Under the pieces are notes generated by a model. The model worked only from the letters and a program-made list of their open reading frames with translations. It made no database searches and had not been told where the DNA came from. From JBEKLJ01 sp050010255 (GTDB lineage: Bacteria > Acidobacteriota > Terriglobia > Bryobacterales > Bryobacteraceae): DNA of 13,927 bases. The DNA is taken from contig JBEKLJ010000085.1 of NCBI GenBank assembly GCA_050010255.1, forward strand, positions 1 to 13,927, given 5' to 3'. The position numbers and the translations under genes were made by a program. Below are positions 1 through 6,304 of the stretch, piece after piece. Position 1 is the stretch's first letter, and each line of letters opens with the position of its first letter.

Positions 1-101
1 CCTGAAATCCAGGTCCTACCCGCTACGGCCAGCAGTGCTCTCGCTCAGCGCGGCACCGCCACCCCGTTTTGCCGCGTCCGGCGCGCCAAACCGCTTTCCG
101 C

Positions 102-156
102 GTGAAACATCCGGGCTAGCGCGGATGTTTCACCAGCAATCTGCTACGGCGCGCGA
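102..156. repeat. Two inverted-repeat element ends meeting in a hairpin
   Basis: Positions 102-113 (GTGAAACATCCG) are the exact reverse complement of 122-133 (CGGATGTTTCAC), giving a 12-bp stem around an 8-base loop. The stretch 122-156 matches 7236-7270 at 34 of 35 positions, the only difference being A146 against G, so it is a second copy of the left end of the 173-bp element at 7233-7405. The part at 102-116 matches that element's right end. The two outer ends therefore face each other here, as if two copies abut or one copy has lost its interior. After 156 the similarity mostly stops, apart from an 11-base stretch, GCGCCCGGAGG, near 163-173. It lies just past the stop codon of the zinc-ribbon gene. 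Positions 1-101 show nothing I can name. Confidence 0.8.
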
Positions 157-189
157 CCGCCGGCGCCCGGAGGCCAGCCCACGCCGGCG

Positions 190-666
190 CTACTTGGCCG
201 GTGCGGTGTTCCGGGAGATGGACTCGGCGGACTCGACTTCCACTGGTGGTTCGGGTCCCGGTGAAAGGGGCGCCGCCGGGGACGTTGGCTCTCCCAAGGG
301 CTCGGCGGCTTCCCGAGACCGCCTGCGACGAGGGTTGAACTTCTCCCGGCGTCTCCGGAAGCTGACGAAGTTCACCCGGCAGTAATGGCACCGGTAGGGC
401 TTGGCGCCCAGCCTCAGCAGGAGCCTCCGGAGCAGCGGAACATGGTAATCCTCTTCGGACCAGCGGCTGAGGTCCATCCTCCAGCAACCGGGGCAACGGG
501 CGTACTGGACATCGGAAAGCCGCCAGGTTCGATCGATGAAGCGGATTCGGCAGTCGCGGCAGCGCAGCGGGCGCACGCCTATCCAACCCCAGCAACGCTC
601 GGAGAAGCTCCGGAGCCGGGAGAAGCGCAGGTTTCGGCCTCCGCACTTAGGGCAAGTAAGCGGCAT
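190..666 (-). CDS. Small protein with two tandem zinc ribbons
   Basis: The predicted product has 158 residues. It opens with CPKC (C5, C8) paired with CRDC (C36, C39), and repeats the pattern with CPGC (C58, C61) paired with CHYC (C93, C96). The halves resemble each other: each second cysteine pair sits in an R/KP-x-RC-x-x-C context followed by R-x-x-F. This suggests a duplicated zinc ribbon. A very basic stretch (about 104-118, many Arg) follows, then a Pro/Ala/Glu-rich tail likely to be disordered. No catalytic motif is visible, and the function is unknown; nucleic-acid or protein binding is inferred only from the zinc ribbons and Arg patch. The ATG at 666 comes two codons before the first CPxC. 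A weak AGGA lies about ten bases upstream. It follows the aminotransferase gene by 68 bp on the same strand. Confidence 0.75.
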   Translation of the reverse strand: MPLTCPKCGGRNLRFSRLRSFSERCWGWIGVRPLRCRDCRIRFIDRTWRLSDVQYARCPGCWRMDLSRWSEEDYHVPLLRRLLLRLGAKPYRCHYCRVNFVSFRRRREKFNPRRRRSREAAEPLGEPTSPAAPLSPGPEPPVEVESAESISRNTAPAK

Positions 667-734
667 GAGTCAAGGATCCTGGGTATTTGTCGAATTCAAG
701 TTCAGGCACGTTCCGGCCCGGCAGACGACGGGCT

Positions 735-1628
735 CTACGTGGGCTCCACCGGCCGGGAAACACCGGCCGACGGGCCCTGTCTGTGCTCGGCGATGTAGCT
801 GGCCACGTAACGTTCGAAGGCCGCTCCAAGAGTATATCGGATATTCCCGGCCCGCCGCATAGGCTGACCGCCAACGAAGATCACTGGAAGAAGGCTCCTG
901 GTGGTGGAGGTGATAAAGACCTCTTCGGCGGCGGCCAATTCCTCCAGGCGCAGGGGCTTCTCCCGGACTGGGATGCCCTCGACCCGCACGGTTTCGAGCA
1001 ACAGCTCGCGCGTGACACCGGGCAGGCAGCCGGAATCGAGCGGCGGCGTCCAGACCGTGCCGTCATGGGCAATGAAGATGTTGGCCGAGGTGCACTCGCT
1101 CACCTCGCCGCGCTCGTTGAGCAGCAGGACCTCGTCGAATCCGCGGCCCTGGGCCTCCTCGAGCAGGGCGAGATTGAGCGCCCAGGAGAGGATCTTGGTC
1201 CCGCGGAAGCGCGAGGCGGCGTGGCGGGCCTGCTCCTGAACGGCCAGCCTGGCGCCTTCGCCCCATTGCTTGAGCGGGGCCGTGAGCGCGATGACGTCGC
1301 TCGCGCGATCGCCCGGTCCCTCCCAGATGCCGCCCGAATTGCGCACGACGGCGACACGCAGCGTGGCATTCCAGGCCTGATTGGCTTCAATGAGCCGGAG
1401 CAGGCGGCCGCGCAGATCTTCCGGATCCTCCGGAAAGGGTACGCGCAGAGCCGCGGCGTCGCGGCGCATGCGGTCCCAGTGGCGCTCGAAGGCGAAAGGC
1501 ACGCCGCCGACAATACGAATGGTGCTGAAGACGCCCCAGCCCGACAGCAGGCCGATCTGCCCGGGCGAGAGCAGCTTGGCGGAGGCATCCGCGATGTCAT
1601 CGTTGTGGAGGACGTATCGGTGAATCAC
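735..1628 (-). CDS. Fold-type IV PLP-dependent aminotransferase (BCAT / aminodeoxychorismate lyase-like)
   Basis: The product has 297 residues, normal for the family. Seen in order: an N-terminal GxLSGWGVFSTIR segment (about 26-38) matching the family's 'G.lyGdGvFE..R'; F47-ERHWDRM as the usual 'F.leeHl.Rl'; K145 in TKILSWAL as the candidate Schiff-base lysine; the signature GFDEVLLLNERGEVSECTSAN (about 163-183), including E178; TPPLDSGCLPGVTR (194-207), the phosphate-binding region; and AEEVFITSTTRSLLPV near 234-249. Fold-type IV members include branched-chain and D-amino-acid aminotransferases and 4-amino-4-deoxychorismate lyase; substrate cannot be read from sequence. I chose GTG 1628 because homology begins at once (IHRYVLHND) and GAGGGG precedes it, although only three bases away. 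The frame stays open upstream but there overlaps the kinase gene. It lies 41 bp after that gene. Confidence 0.88.
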   Translation of the reverse strand: MIHRYVLHNDDIADASAKLLSPGQIGLLSGWGVFSTIRIVGGVPFAFERHWDRMRRDAAALRVPFPEDPEDLRGRLLRLIEANQAWNATLRVAVVRNSGGIWEGPGDRASDVIALTAPLKQWGEGARLAVQEQARHAASRFRGTKILSWALNLALLEEAQGRGFDEVLLLNERGEVSECTSANIFIAHDGTVWTPPLDSGCLPGVTRELLLETVRVEGIPVREKPLRLEELAAAEEVFITSTTRSLLPVIFVGGQPMRRAGNIRYTLGAAFERYVASYIAEHRQGPSAGVSRPVEPT

Positions 1629-1655
1629 TGACCCCTCATATTCTATCGGAATTGC

Positions 1656-1667
1656 GGGGCTAGCCCC
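1656..1667. other. Perfect 12-bp palindrome GGGGCTAGCCCC between two genes
   Basis: This self-complementary 12-mer lies in the 41-bp gap, two bases past the stop codon of the kinase gene and about 28 bases before the aminotransferase start. No T-run follows in the direction of transcription, so an intrinsic terminator is not supported. It could be a protein-binding site or chance. Confidence 0.4.
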
Positions 1668-1669
1668 TG

Positions 1670-2500
1670 CTACAGGCTCCAGTTGGGGAACAAGGCGGGC
1701 TTGGCGCGACGGCACTCGAGCAGCAGGTCCGGAACCCGGCGGCGGCGAGCCAGCAACTGCTCCAGCAAGGCTTCGAGCGCGTCTTGCTGGCCCTCCAGCC
1801 ATTCCAACGGCACTTTGCGGTAGGCCTCGTCCAGGATCTCCAGAGGGAAGTGGGTGATCCGCTCGAGCCAGGGCTCGAAGGCGGCCAGCGAGCGCACTCC
1901 CTCGTAGACCAGGGGGCGGTGGTAGAGGCCATGCAGGGGTGCGTCGGGGAAATCCCAGAACGGGCCGTTGAAGGCGAAGCCGTGGTCGATCATCCAGGCC
2001 AGGAAACCGGGGCGCGTGGTGGCGCGGGCGGCCATCCATTCCCGAACGCGGCTGCGGAAGAAGACGGCCTGACGCCCGTCGGCGTTTCCGACCCACTTGT
2101 CGAAAGCCAGCATGCCCAGAAACTCGCCCAGGTTGGCGACCTGCCGCAGCAGTGCGTCCGGAATGAAGTCGTAGACGGCGATCTGGTCGGGGTGGCCGGG
2201 ATAGAGCGAGCCAAAGTGCCAGCCCGGCTCGGCGGGCAGGCGGTGGGAGCCCAGCTCAACGCACAGCTCGGGGCTGGCGGCCAGGAGCTCCCGGGAGAGG
2301 GAGATGATGGCGACCTCGGGCGCGGAGATTTGCAGGTAGTGCAGGAAGACGGAGGCCACGGCTTCATTGACCAGCACCCGCGGGTGCTGCGGGTTGTTGC
2401 GGAGCTTGACAACGTAGAAGCGGCCGTCATCGGCCTCCACCAGATGAGACTGTGCCCCGCCGCGCATCTTCCGGACATGGCGGCGGGCGTTGAGCGGCAT
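1670..2500 (-). CDS. HipA-like kinase family protein
   Basis: The product has 276 residues. The start of the fold carries MRGGAQSHLVEADDGRFYVVK: a nucleotide-loop-like GG (14-15) and a candidate ATP lysine K32. NEAVAS supplies a candidate glutamate (E46). FDKWVGNADGRQAVFF (133-148) replaces the catalytic loop 'FD.liGN.DRh..N', with D134, N139 and D141. WMIDHGFAF (169-177) carries the metal-binding D172. This is the HipA_2/PI3-4-kinase-like arrangement rather than classical HipA, and no HipB-like helix-turn-helix antitoxin gene lies next to it, so a toxin-antitoxin role is not supported. Substrate is unknown. ATG 2500 is the first in frame and has only a weak AGGG upstream; ATG 2467 (M12) is an alternative. 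It would be the first gene of the minus-strand cluster with the aminotransferase and zinc-ribbon genes. Confidence 0.85.
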   Translation of the reverse strand: MPLNARRHVRKMRGGAQSHLVEADDGRFYVVKLRNNPQHPRVLVNEAVASVFLHYLQISAPEVAIISLSRELLAASPELCVELGSHRLPAEPGWHFGSLYPGHPDQIAVYDFIPDALLRQVANLGEFLGMLAFDKWVGNADGRQAVFFRSRVREWMAARATTRPGFLAWMIDHGFAFNGPFWDFPDAPLHGLYHRPLVYEGVRSLAAFEPWLERITHFPLEILDEAYRKVPLEWLEGQQDALEALLEQLLARRRRVPDLLLECRRAKPALFPNWSL

Positions 2501-2596
2501 GGGAAGCTGTTACCCTAGTCTTGGACTGAGGGGACGTTTCGGCGCCCGGGCCGGCGTGGACAGGGCGCTCAAAAGACGCTCACCCGAAGCCGCTGG

Positions 2597-2661
2597 CTTA
2601 CGTGCGCGGTTCGGTAAGTGCGGGCGAATGAACAAGCCCCGAACTGAACCACGACCGTAAG
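2597..2661. repeat. REP-like imperfect palindrome in the divergent spacer
   Basis: The left arm 2597-2614 (CTTACGTGCGCGGTTCGG) and the right arm 2639-2661, read on the minus strand as CTTACGGTCGTGGTTCAG followed by TTCGG, form an imperfect inverted repeat around a 24-base loop. On the minus strand the right arm with its flank translates as PLPYGRGSV, a peptide I recall as frequent in spurious acidobacterial ORFs because the underlying palindrome is dispersed in those genomes; that is recollection, not a search. It occupies the 250-bp spacer between the HipA-like kinase and the 67-residue protein. No clear promoter was found in the rest of that spacer. Confidence 0.6.
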
Positions 2662-2750
2662 GGAGTGGGCAACGGCGTTTCTTGAGCAGCCCGTGGATCC
2701 CGCCCAGCGGCGCGCCGCAAGGACATCTTCGAGGTCGGGAGAGCTGGCTC

Positions 2751-2954
2751 ATGGACGAACAGGTGTCGCAAGCAAGCCCAGCGCGGAGCAAGGAGGAAGT
2801 TGCGCTGGAGCTGATGAAGTTCATCGCGGTCACGACGGGTTACGGGAAGGGCGCACAATCGGCGGGCTACACAGGGAAACCCACCAAGACCGCGGAAGAA
2901 TACGCAGACGCCCTGCTGCAACTCTACCAACGCTGCCGGGAAGTACTCGGATGA
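2751..2954 (+). CDS. Small conserved-looking protein of unknown function (67 aa)
   Basis: Starting at ATG 2751 the product is 67 residues: a short polar lead (MDEQVSQASPARSKEE), a helix with ELMKFIAVTTGYG, a Gly-rich turn ending in GYTGKPTKTAEE, and a second helix, YADALLQLYQRCREVLG. A GGGAGAG lies six bases before this ATG. An upstream in-frame ATG at 2682 would add 23 residues of low-complexity SPWIPPSG type with no useful site, so I prefer 2751. There is no signal peptide or membrane segment. I recall similar 'ELMKFIA-TTG' small proteins in acidobacteria, without known function. It converges on the histone-like gene, with a shared GC hairpin between them. Confidence 0.6.
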   Translation: MDEQVSQASPARSKEEVALELMKFIAVTTGYGKGAQSAGYTGKPTKTAEEYADALLQLYQRCREVLG

Positions 2955-2956
2955 AA

Positions 2957-2984
2957 GGGGGCGCCGACTCGAGCCGGCGCCCGG
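2957..2984. terminator. Bidirectional hairpin terminator between convergent genes
   Basis: An 8-bp perfect GC stem, GGGCGCCG (2959-2966) with CGGCGCCC (2975-2982), closes an 8-base loop (ACTCGAGC). It starts five bases after the stop codon of the plus-strand 67-residue gene and 18 bases after the stop of the minus-strand histone-like gene. Both exits have only short T tracts (CCTTTC on plus, CCCTTTC on minus), so efficiency is uncertain, but placement strongly suggests a shared terminator. Confidence 0.65.
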
Positions 2985-2999
2985 TGAGCCTTTCGAGAG

Positions 3000-3614
3000 C
3001 TACTTCCGCCCCTTCTTGACGGCCTTCTTCTTGGCCGGGGCCTTCTTCGCCGCTTTCTTGGCCGCCTTCTTGATCACCTTTTTGACGGCCTTCTTGGCCT
3101 TCTTGACGACCTTCTTGGCCTTCTTGGCGGCCTTCTTGGCCTTCTTGGCAGGAGCCTTCTTGGCCGCCTTCTTGGCGGGTGGTTTCACAGCCGCCTTCTT
3201 GACGGGTGGTTTCACAGCCGCCTTCTTGGCGGGTGGCTTCACAACCGCCGTCACGGCGGGCGGCTTCACAACCGCCGTCACGGCGGGTGGCTTCACAACC
3301 AGCGTCACGTCGGGTGGCTTCACAGCCACCGTCACGACCTTCTTCACCGGCATGGCAGCCTTCTCGGCAGGCTTCTTCTGAGGGAGCTCAACGGCCGGGG
3401 CCGGGGGGGCCGGCGCAAGCGGCGGTTGCAGGGGAGGAGCAGAAACTGGCGGGGCAAGTGGAGCGATCGGCTCCTCCTCGTCGTCCTCTTCCTCTTCGCT
3501 GACCAGGTCCGGGCCGTACTCTTCCAGGTCGGACTCCAGCTCTATGTGCTCATCGCTGTATTCAAAGTCGTCAAGCTCGTCCTTCGCCCGGGCGAGCTCC
3601 AGCTCATGGAACAT
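3000..3614 (-). CDS. Lysine-rich histone H1-like protein with acidic N-terminus
   Basis: The product has 204 residues and three zones. Residues 1-48 are strongly acidic and end in EEEEDDEEE. Residues 49-79 are Pro/Ala-rich. From about 89 it becomes basic: six consecutive nonapeptides of VKPP-x-x-x-x-x type (98-151), then a Lys/Ala tail of KKA/AKK units to the C-terminus (KKGRK). Such tails are typical of bacterial H1-like and AlgP-like DNA-binding proteins; DNA condensation or regulation is the expected role, while self-masking by the acidic head is my inference. ATG 3614 is well supported: AGGAGG at 3623-3628 with an 8-base spacer, and a plausible promoter at 3649-3676. The frame is open upstream to 3821 but that part overlaps the CpaE-like gene and is unlikely to be translated. 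It is 118 bp downstream of that gene, so it may be transcribed separately. Confidence 0.85.
   Translation of the reverse strand: MFHELELARAKDELDDFEYSDEHIELESDLEEYGPDLVSEEEEDDEEEPIAPLAPPVSAPPLQPPLAPAPPAPAVELPQKKPAEKAAMPVKKVVTVAVKPPDVTLVVKPPAVTAVVKPPAVTAVVKPPAKKAAVKPPVKKAAVKPPAKKAAKKAPAKKAKKAAKKAKKVVKKAKKAVKKVIKKAAKKAAKKAPAKKKAVKKGRK
3162..3323 (-). repeat. Six in-frame 27-bp tandem repeats (VKPP nonapeptides)
   Basis: Within the histone-like gene, residues 98-151 are six 9-residue units: VKPPDVTLV, VKPPAVTAV twice, VKPPAKKAA, VKPPVKKAA, VKPPAKKAA. The first three are hydrophobic/Thr and the last three Lys-rich, so the array grades into the Lys/Ala tail. At DNA level the units are near identical (for example the repeated gcgggtggcttcacaaccg type on the plus strand), which implies recent duplication and possible copy-number variation. 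Confidence 0.85.
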
Positions 3615-3648
3615 TCTATATGCCTCCTGTAGGAGCTTGATCACACAT

Positions 3649-3676
3649 AGAATAACTCGTTTTCGAGAGAAGGCAA
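3649..3676 (-). promoter_or_regulatory. Candidate sigma70-type promoter of the histone-like gene
   Basis: Read on the minus strand, TTGCCT (3671-3676) and TATTCT (3649-3654) are separated by 16 bases, each matching four of six consensus positions. The predicted start point is about 30 bases before the start codon, with the strong AGGAGG between. The spacer contains a small CTCG-AAAA-CGAG inverted repeat. Prediction by eye only. Confidence 0.4.
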
Positions 3677-3732
3677 GAGCGGGCGCGAAAAAACATCGGC
3701 GCGGCTCACCCGGCGTGCGGCCTCCGGCGAGC

Positions 3733-4896
3733 CTAGGCGGGCTGCGTGCGGACCGACCGGAACAGGGAGAAGCGGCTGGCGCGTTTCTCGACCGGGTTTT
3801 GGCCGGCGATTCTGGCGGCAAGGTGGGCGATGCGCCTGCCCAGCTCCGCTCGCGGCGAGATCAGCCGCCCGCCGGAGTGCGCCTCGGCGACCTCCCGGCG
3901 GTCGTCGGGCAGGATGGCCTCTACCGGCAGCCCGATCAGCTTCCCCAGCTCTCCGGCGTTCAATTCCTGGTCGGCGAACACCCGGTTCACCGCGACCCGG
4001 ATAAACTCCTTCGGGTGCCCCAGATTCGTGAGCCGGTCGATGATCCGGCGGCTCTGAAGCAGCGCTTCGACCTCCGGCGTCGTCACCATGAAGATGGCGC
4101 TCAGCTCGGACATGAGTGCGACGTTGAGCGCGCAAAGGCCCCGGCCGAGGTCTGCGATCACCCAGTCGTACTGCGAGCGGGCAATCCGCAAGATTTCCTC
4201 GAAGCCCCGGTTGCCGGGCAGCCCGGTCAGCGGGATTTCCGCGGGCGCGGCGAGCACGTCCAGGTGCGGCTGCACCGTGCTGACCATGCCCATCCAGAGG
4301 CTCTGGTCCATCCGGCTCAGGCTATTGACGGCGTCCAGGATAGAATAGCCGCCGTTGGCACGGAGCCAGAACCCGGCCGTCCCGGCGCCGAGGTCGAAGT
4401 CAGCGACGAGGACATTACCCAGCTCCATCCGCCGCAGCTCGGCGGCGATGTGACAGGCCAGCGTGGTGGCGCCGCAACCGCCGCGGGCGGAGACGAACCC
4501 AAGCGCCTTGGTGGCCTGGCGCCGGGCGTCCGCCTGCATGCGCTCGCTGGCGATGGCGTCCAGCGCTGCCTTCACGGCTTCGGTCTTGAGCGGGGGATAG
4601 AGGAACTCGCGGACGCCCGCCCGCAGCGCGCTGACGATGATCTCCGGGTCCGCGGTGAGGCTCGCGCCGATGACCGCCGGCGGGTTGATCATCGACTTAA
4701 GCTCCGCCATGACGGCATGCGCCGCCGGCCGACCGAAGTCCAGGATGAGGACGTCCGGATTGGTGTATTCGAGTTTCTCGATTTCGCGGCTGGCGTCGGC
4801 CACGGCAAAGGCCACACCCGCGGCGAAACTCTGGAGGCAGGCCACCATGCTGGCGCGGAAGTCGTCGTCCTCGATCACGATGCCGACGTGGATCAC
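3733..4896 (-). CDS. CpaE/TadZ-like protein: receiver domain plus degenerate MinD-type ATPase
   Basis: The product has 387 residues. Residues 1-115 look like a response-regulator receiver: acidic E9-D12, D53 in VLILDFGRP as phospho-acceptor, and GASLTADPEIIVSALRAGVREFLYPP. Residues 130-365 are a ParA/MinD-type ATPase with RGGCGATT (138-145), VLVADFDLGAGTAGFWL (162-178) as the second acidic motif, YDWVIADLGRG (243-252) and a VAVNR strand (301-305). In CpaE/TadZ proteins, Ala commonly replaces the Walker Lys, as here; the signature Lys is also replaced, by R138. Known relatives place or regulate Tad/type IVc pili at the pole, but no other tad/cpa gene is in the window. GTG 4896 is chosen because AGGGAGG lies seven bases upstream and homology starts immediately. 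Its start overlaps the kinase-like gene's stop in GTGA, implying translational coupling. Confidence 0.85.
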   Translation of the reverse strand: MIHVGIVIEDDDFRASMVACLQSFAAGVAFAVADASREIEKLEYTNPDVLILDFGRPAAHAVMAELKSMINPPAVIGASLTADPEIIVSALRAGVREFLYPPLKTEAVKAALDAIASERMQADARRQATKALGFVSARGGCGATTLACHIAAELRRMELGNVLVADFDLGAGTAGFWLRANGGYSILDAVNSLSRMDQSLWMGMVSTVQPHLDVLAAPAEIPLTGLPGNRGFEEILRIARSQYDWVIADLGRGLCALNVALMSELSAIFMVTTPEVEALLQSRRIIDRLTNLGHPKEFIRVAVNRVFADQELNAGELGKLIGLPVEAILPDDRREVAEAHSGGRLISPRAELGRRIAHLAARIAGQNPVEKRASRFSLFRSVRTQPA

Positions 4897-6047
4897 TGGG
4901 GAACCTCCCTGGAGAGCAGGCGTGGAAGCTGGAGGGTGAAGGTCGTGCCCTGGCTGGCATCGGAGTGGAAGGAAACGCGGCCGCCCAGGTAGCGCTCGGT
5001 CACGAGCTTGACGTAGTACGTGCCATGGCCCCGGCCCGGGCCCTTGGTCGAGCACGAACGGTTGAACAGTTGAAGCCGGACCGCGCGGGGCATCTCGCCG
5101 CCGTTGTGCACACTGAACTGGACCTCGGCGCCGGAGGGTTTGGCGCCGAGGGTGACCGTACCGCCGGGCGGCGTGGCCTCCAGGGCGTTGAGCAACAGCA
5201 TCCCCAGCACCTTCCGGGCCAGGCCGGGATCGGTATCCGCGATGGCGTCTTCGGAGGGCGGCTGCAAGCTGATCTGGCGACCCTCGGCGGCCGGGTGGTG
5301 ATCGAATTCCGCCGCCGCATCCCGTATGAGTTCTCCGGCGGCAACTGGCTGGCGGGTGACGACCAGTCTTCCGCTCTCCGCCGCAGTCAGTTCGGCCGGC
5401 TCACGGACGAGGCTGACCAGGCGCCTGGAGGCAGCCGTCAGCAGTCCCACCAGACCCTCGCGGGCCTCGGCGCCGGCGCTGGCGAAACTGCCGGCGAGCG
5501 CTTGGATTTCGACCGCGGACGCCAGCGCTTCATGCAGCACGACGCGCTCGACCCAGTTTTCCCGCACGCCGTCGGAGACATCGGCGGCGCAGACCATCGT
5601 GAAGGGGCGGCCGGAGATCTCGAGCGGCGTGGCCGAGAAGGCCAGCTCCAGCGCCTCCTCGCCCGCGGCGGTCTGGCGTCGCATGTGGCACACCCAGGTC
5701 TGGGCGCGGCCCAGCCGTGCTCCCACGATCGCCCGAAAGGCGCCACAGAAAGCGCAGGCTTCGGTGGAGCCGCAGCCTTGATCGGTTTCGGTGGAGTGGA
5801 TGCATTCCAGCACCTCTCCGGGACGCAGACCGTTGATGTCGTCGAGCGCCTCGGCGCCTACGAAGTCCAGCAGGCGCTGGTTGGCCAGTACGATCTGCCG
5901 GTGCGGGTTCAGGAACATGGCAATGGCCGGGAAGCCATTCAGGATAGGCTGGATAGCCGGGACGGCCTCGAGGAGTCGAGCGTCGGCCTGAAGCTCCTCG
6001 GCGGACGCGCGCTCGCCTGGCGGAACAGAAGCAGCGGCAGATTCCAT
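4893..6047 (-). CDS. PAS-domain sensor kinase-like protein with a cysteine cluster
   Basis: The product has 384 residues and is soluble (no membrane segments). A PAS domain spans about 30-160 (NGFPAIAMFLNPHRQIVLANQRLLDFVG). An inserted C82-x9-C92-x5-C98-x2-C101 cluster reads ECIHSTETDQGCGSTEACAFCGAFRAI with C120 nearby. Similar CG(T/S)TExCxxCGA inserts occur in other PAS kinases; metal or redox sensing is inference. A weak H-box follows (VVLHEALASAVE, H172; the usual HD-N is lost). The GHKL ATPase is at about 235-376: N-box LLLNALEA (N287), HNGGEMP instead of D-x-G-x-G (314-320), and CSTKGPGRGHGTYYVKLVTERYLGG (332-356). It may phosphorylate the overlapping CpaE-like receiver. ATG 6047 has no good Shine-Dalgarno. 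The 257 bp between it and the tRNA contain nothing else I recognise. Confidence 0.85.
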   Translation of the reverse strand: MESAAASVPPGERASAEELQADARLLEAVPAIQPILNGFPAIAMFLNPHRQIVLANQRLLDFVGAEALDDINGLRPGEVLECIHSTETDQGCGSTEACAFCGAFRAIVGARLGRAQTWVCHMRRQTAAGEEALELAFSATPLEISGRPFTMVCAADVSDGVRENWVERVVLHEALASAVEIQALAGSFASAGAEAREGLVGLLTAASRRLVSLVREPAELTAAESGRLVVTRQPVAAGELIRDAAAEFDHHPAAEGRQISLQPPSEDAIADTDPGLARKVLGMLLLNALEATPPGGTVTLGAKPSGAEVQFSVHNGGEMPRAVRLQLFNRSCSTKGPGRGHGTYYVKLVTERYLGGRVSFHSDASQGTTFTLQLPRLLSREVPQ

Positions 6048-6289
6048 GATAAGTCATGTTCGCACGAATGCGCCGTTGAGGCCAGTAAACACACGCAAAG
6101 TTGGGTTTCTTCCGTCGCAAACGGTTCTAGTACACACAGAACCAATGAGGGTGCTACAGCGGGCAAAGGGGTCGCGCTCCGGAGAGAGTGCTGCCGCGCT
6201 GTGGAACGCCACCGGCGCCACGGCAGCCGCGCCAAGCGGGCGCGCTGCACGCGGGTTGCGGAAACCACTAGCCGCGCCGCGGACTAAGG

Positions 6290-6295
6290 TAGAAT
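6290..6295 (+). promoter_or_regulatory. Candidate -10 box for tRNA-Pro
   Basis: TAGAAT lies nine bases before the first base of the tRNA, matching five of six positions of TATAAT. No good -35 hexamer stands at the expected spacing, so the assignment rests on position and the -10 alone. Confidence 0.35.
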
Positions 6296-6304
6296 GAAGT
6301 GTCT

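Noticed and set aside
687..1631. Plus-strand frame of 314 residues opposite the aminotransferase
   Set aside because: It mirrors the aminotransferase gene, which carries all the family motifs on the minus strand.
1629..2096. Extension of the aminotransferase frame upstream to ATG 2096
   Set aside because: The extra 156 residues overlap the HipA-like kinase in another frame and are Arg/Pro-rich shadow sequence; homology begins at GTG 1628.
1670..2500. Toxin-antitoxin (hipBA) module
   Set aside because: There is no helix-turn-helix partner beside the kinase, and its catalytic loop is of the HipA_2 type rather than classical HipA.
3162..3323. CRISPR-like repeat array
   Set aside because: The 27-bp units are contiguous, in frame and without unique spacers; they encode nonapeptides.
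3016..3381. Plus-strand frame rich in Phe, Leu and Ala that resembles a membrane protein
   Set aside because: It is the antisense of the Lys/Ala tail and VKPP repeats of the histone-like gene; its hydrophobicity follows from AAG and GCC codons read backwards.
3615..3821. Upstream extension of the histone-like frame to ATG 3821
   Set aside because: It overlaps the end of the CpaE-like gene, while ATG 3614 has a consensus AGGAGG at correct spacing.
3544..6287. Long plus-strand frames of 482 and 440 residues across the CpaE-like and kinase genes
   Set aside because: They are antisense frames kept open by high GC and show no domain motifs, whereas the minus-strand proteins have clear ones.
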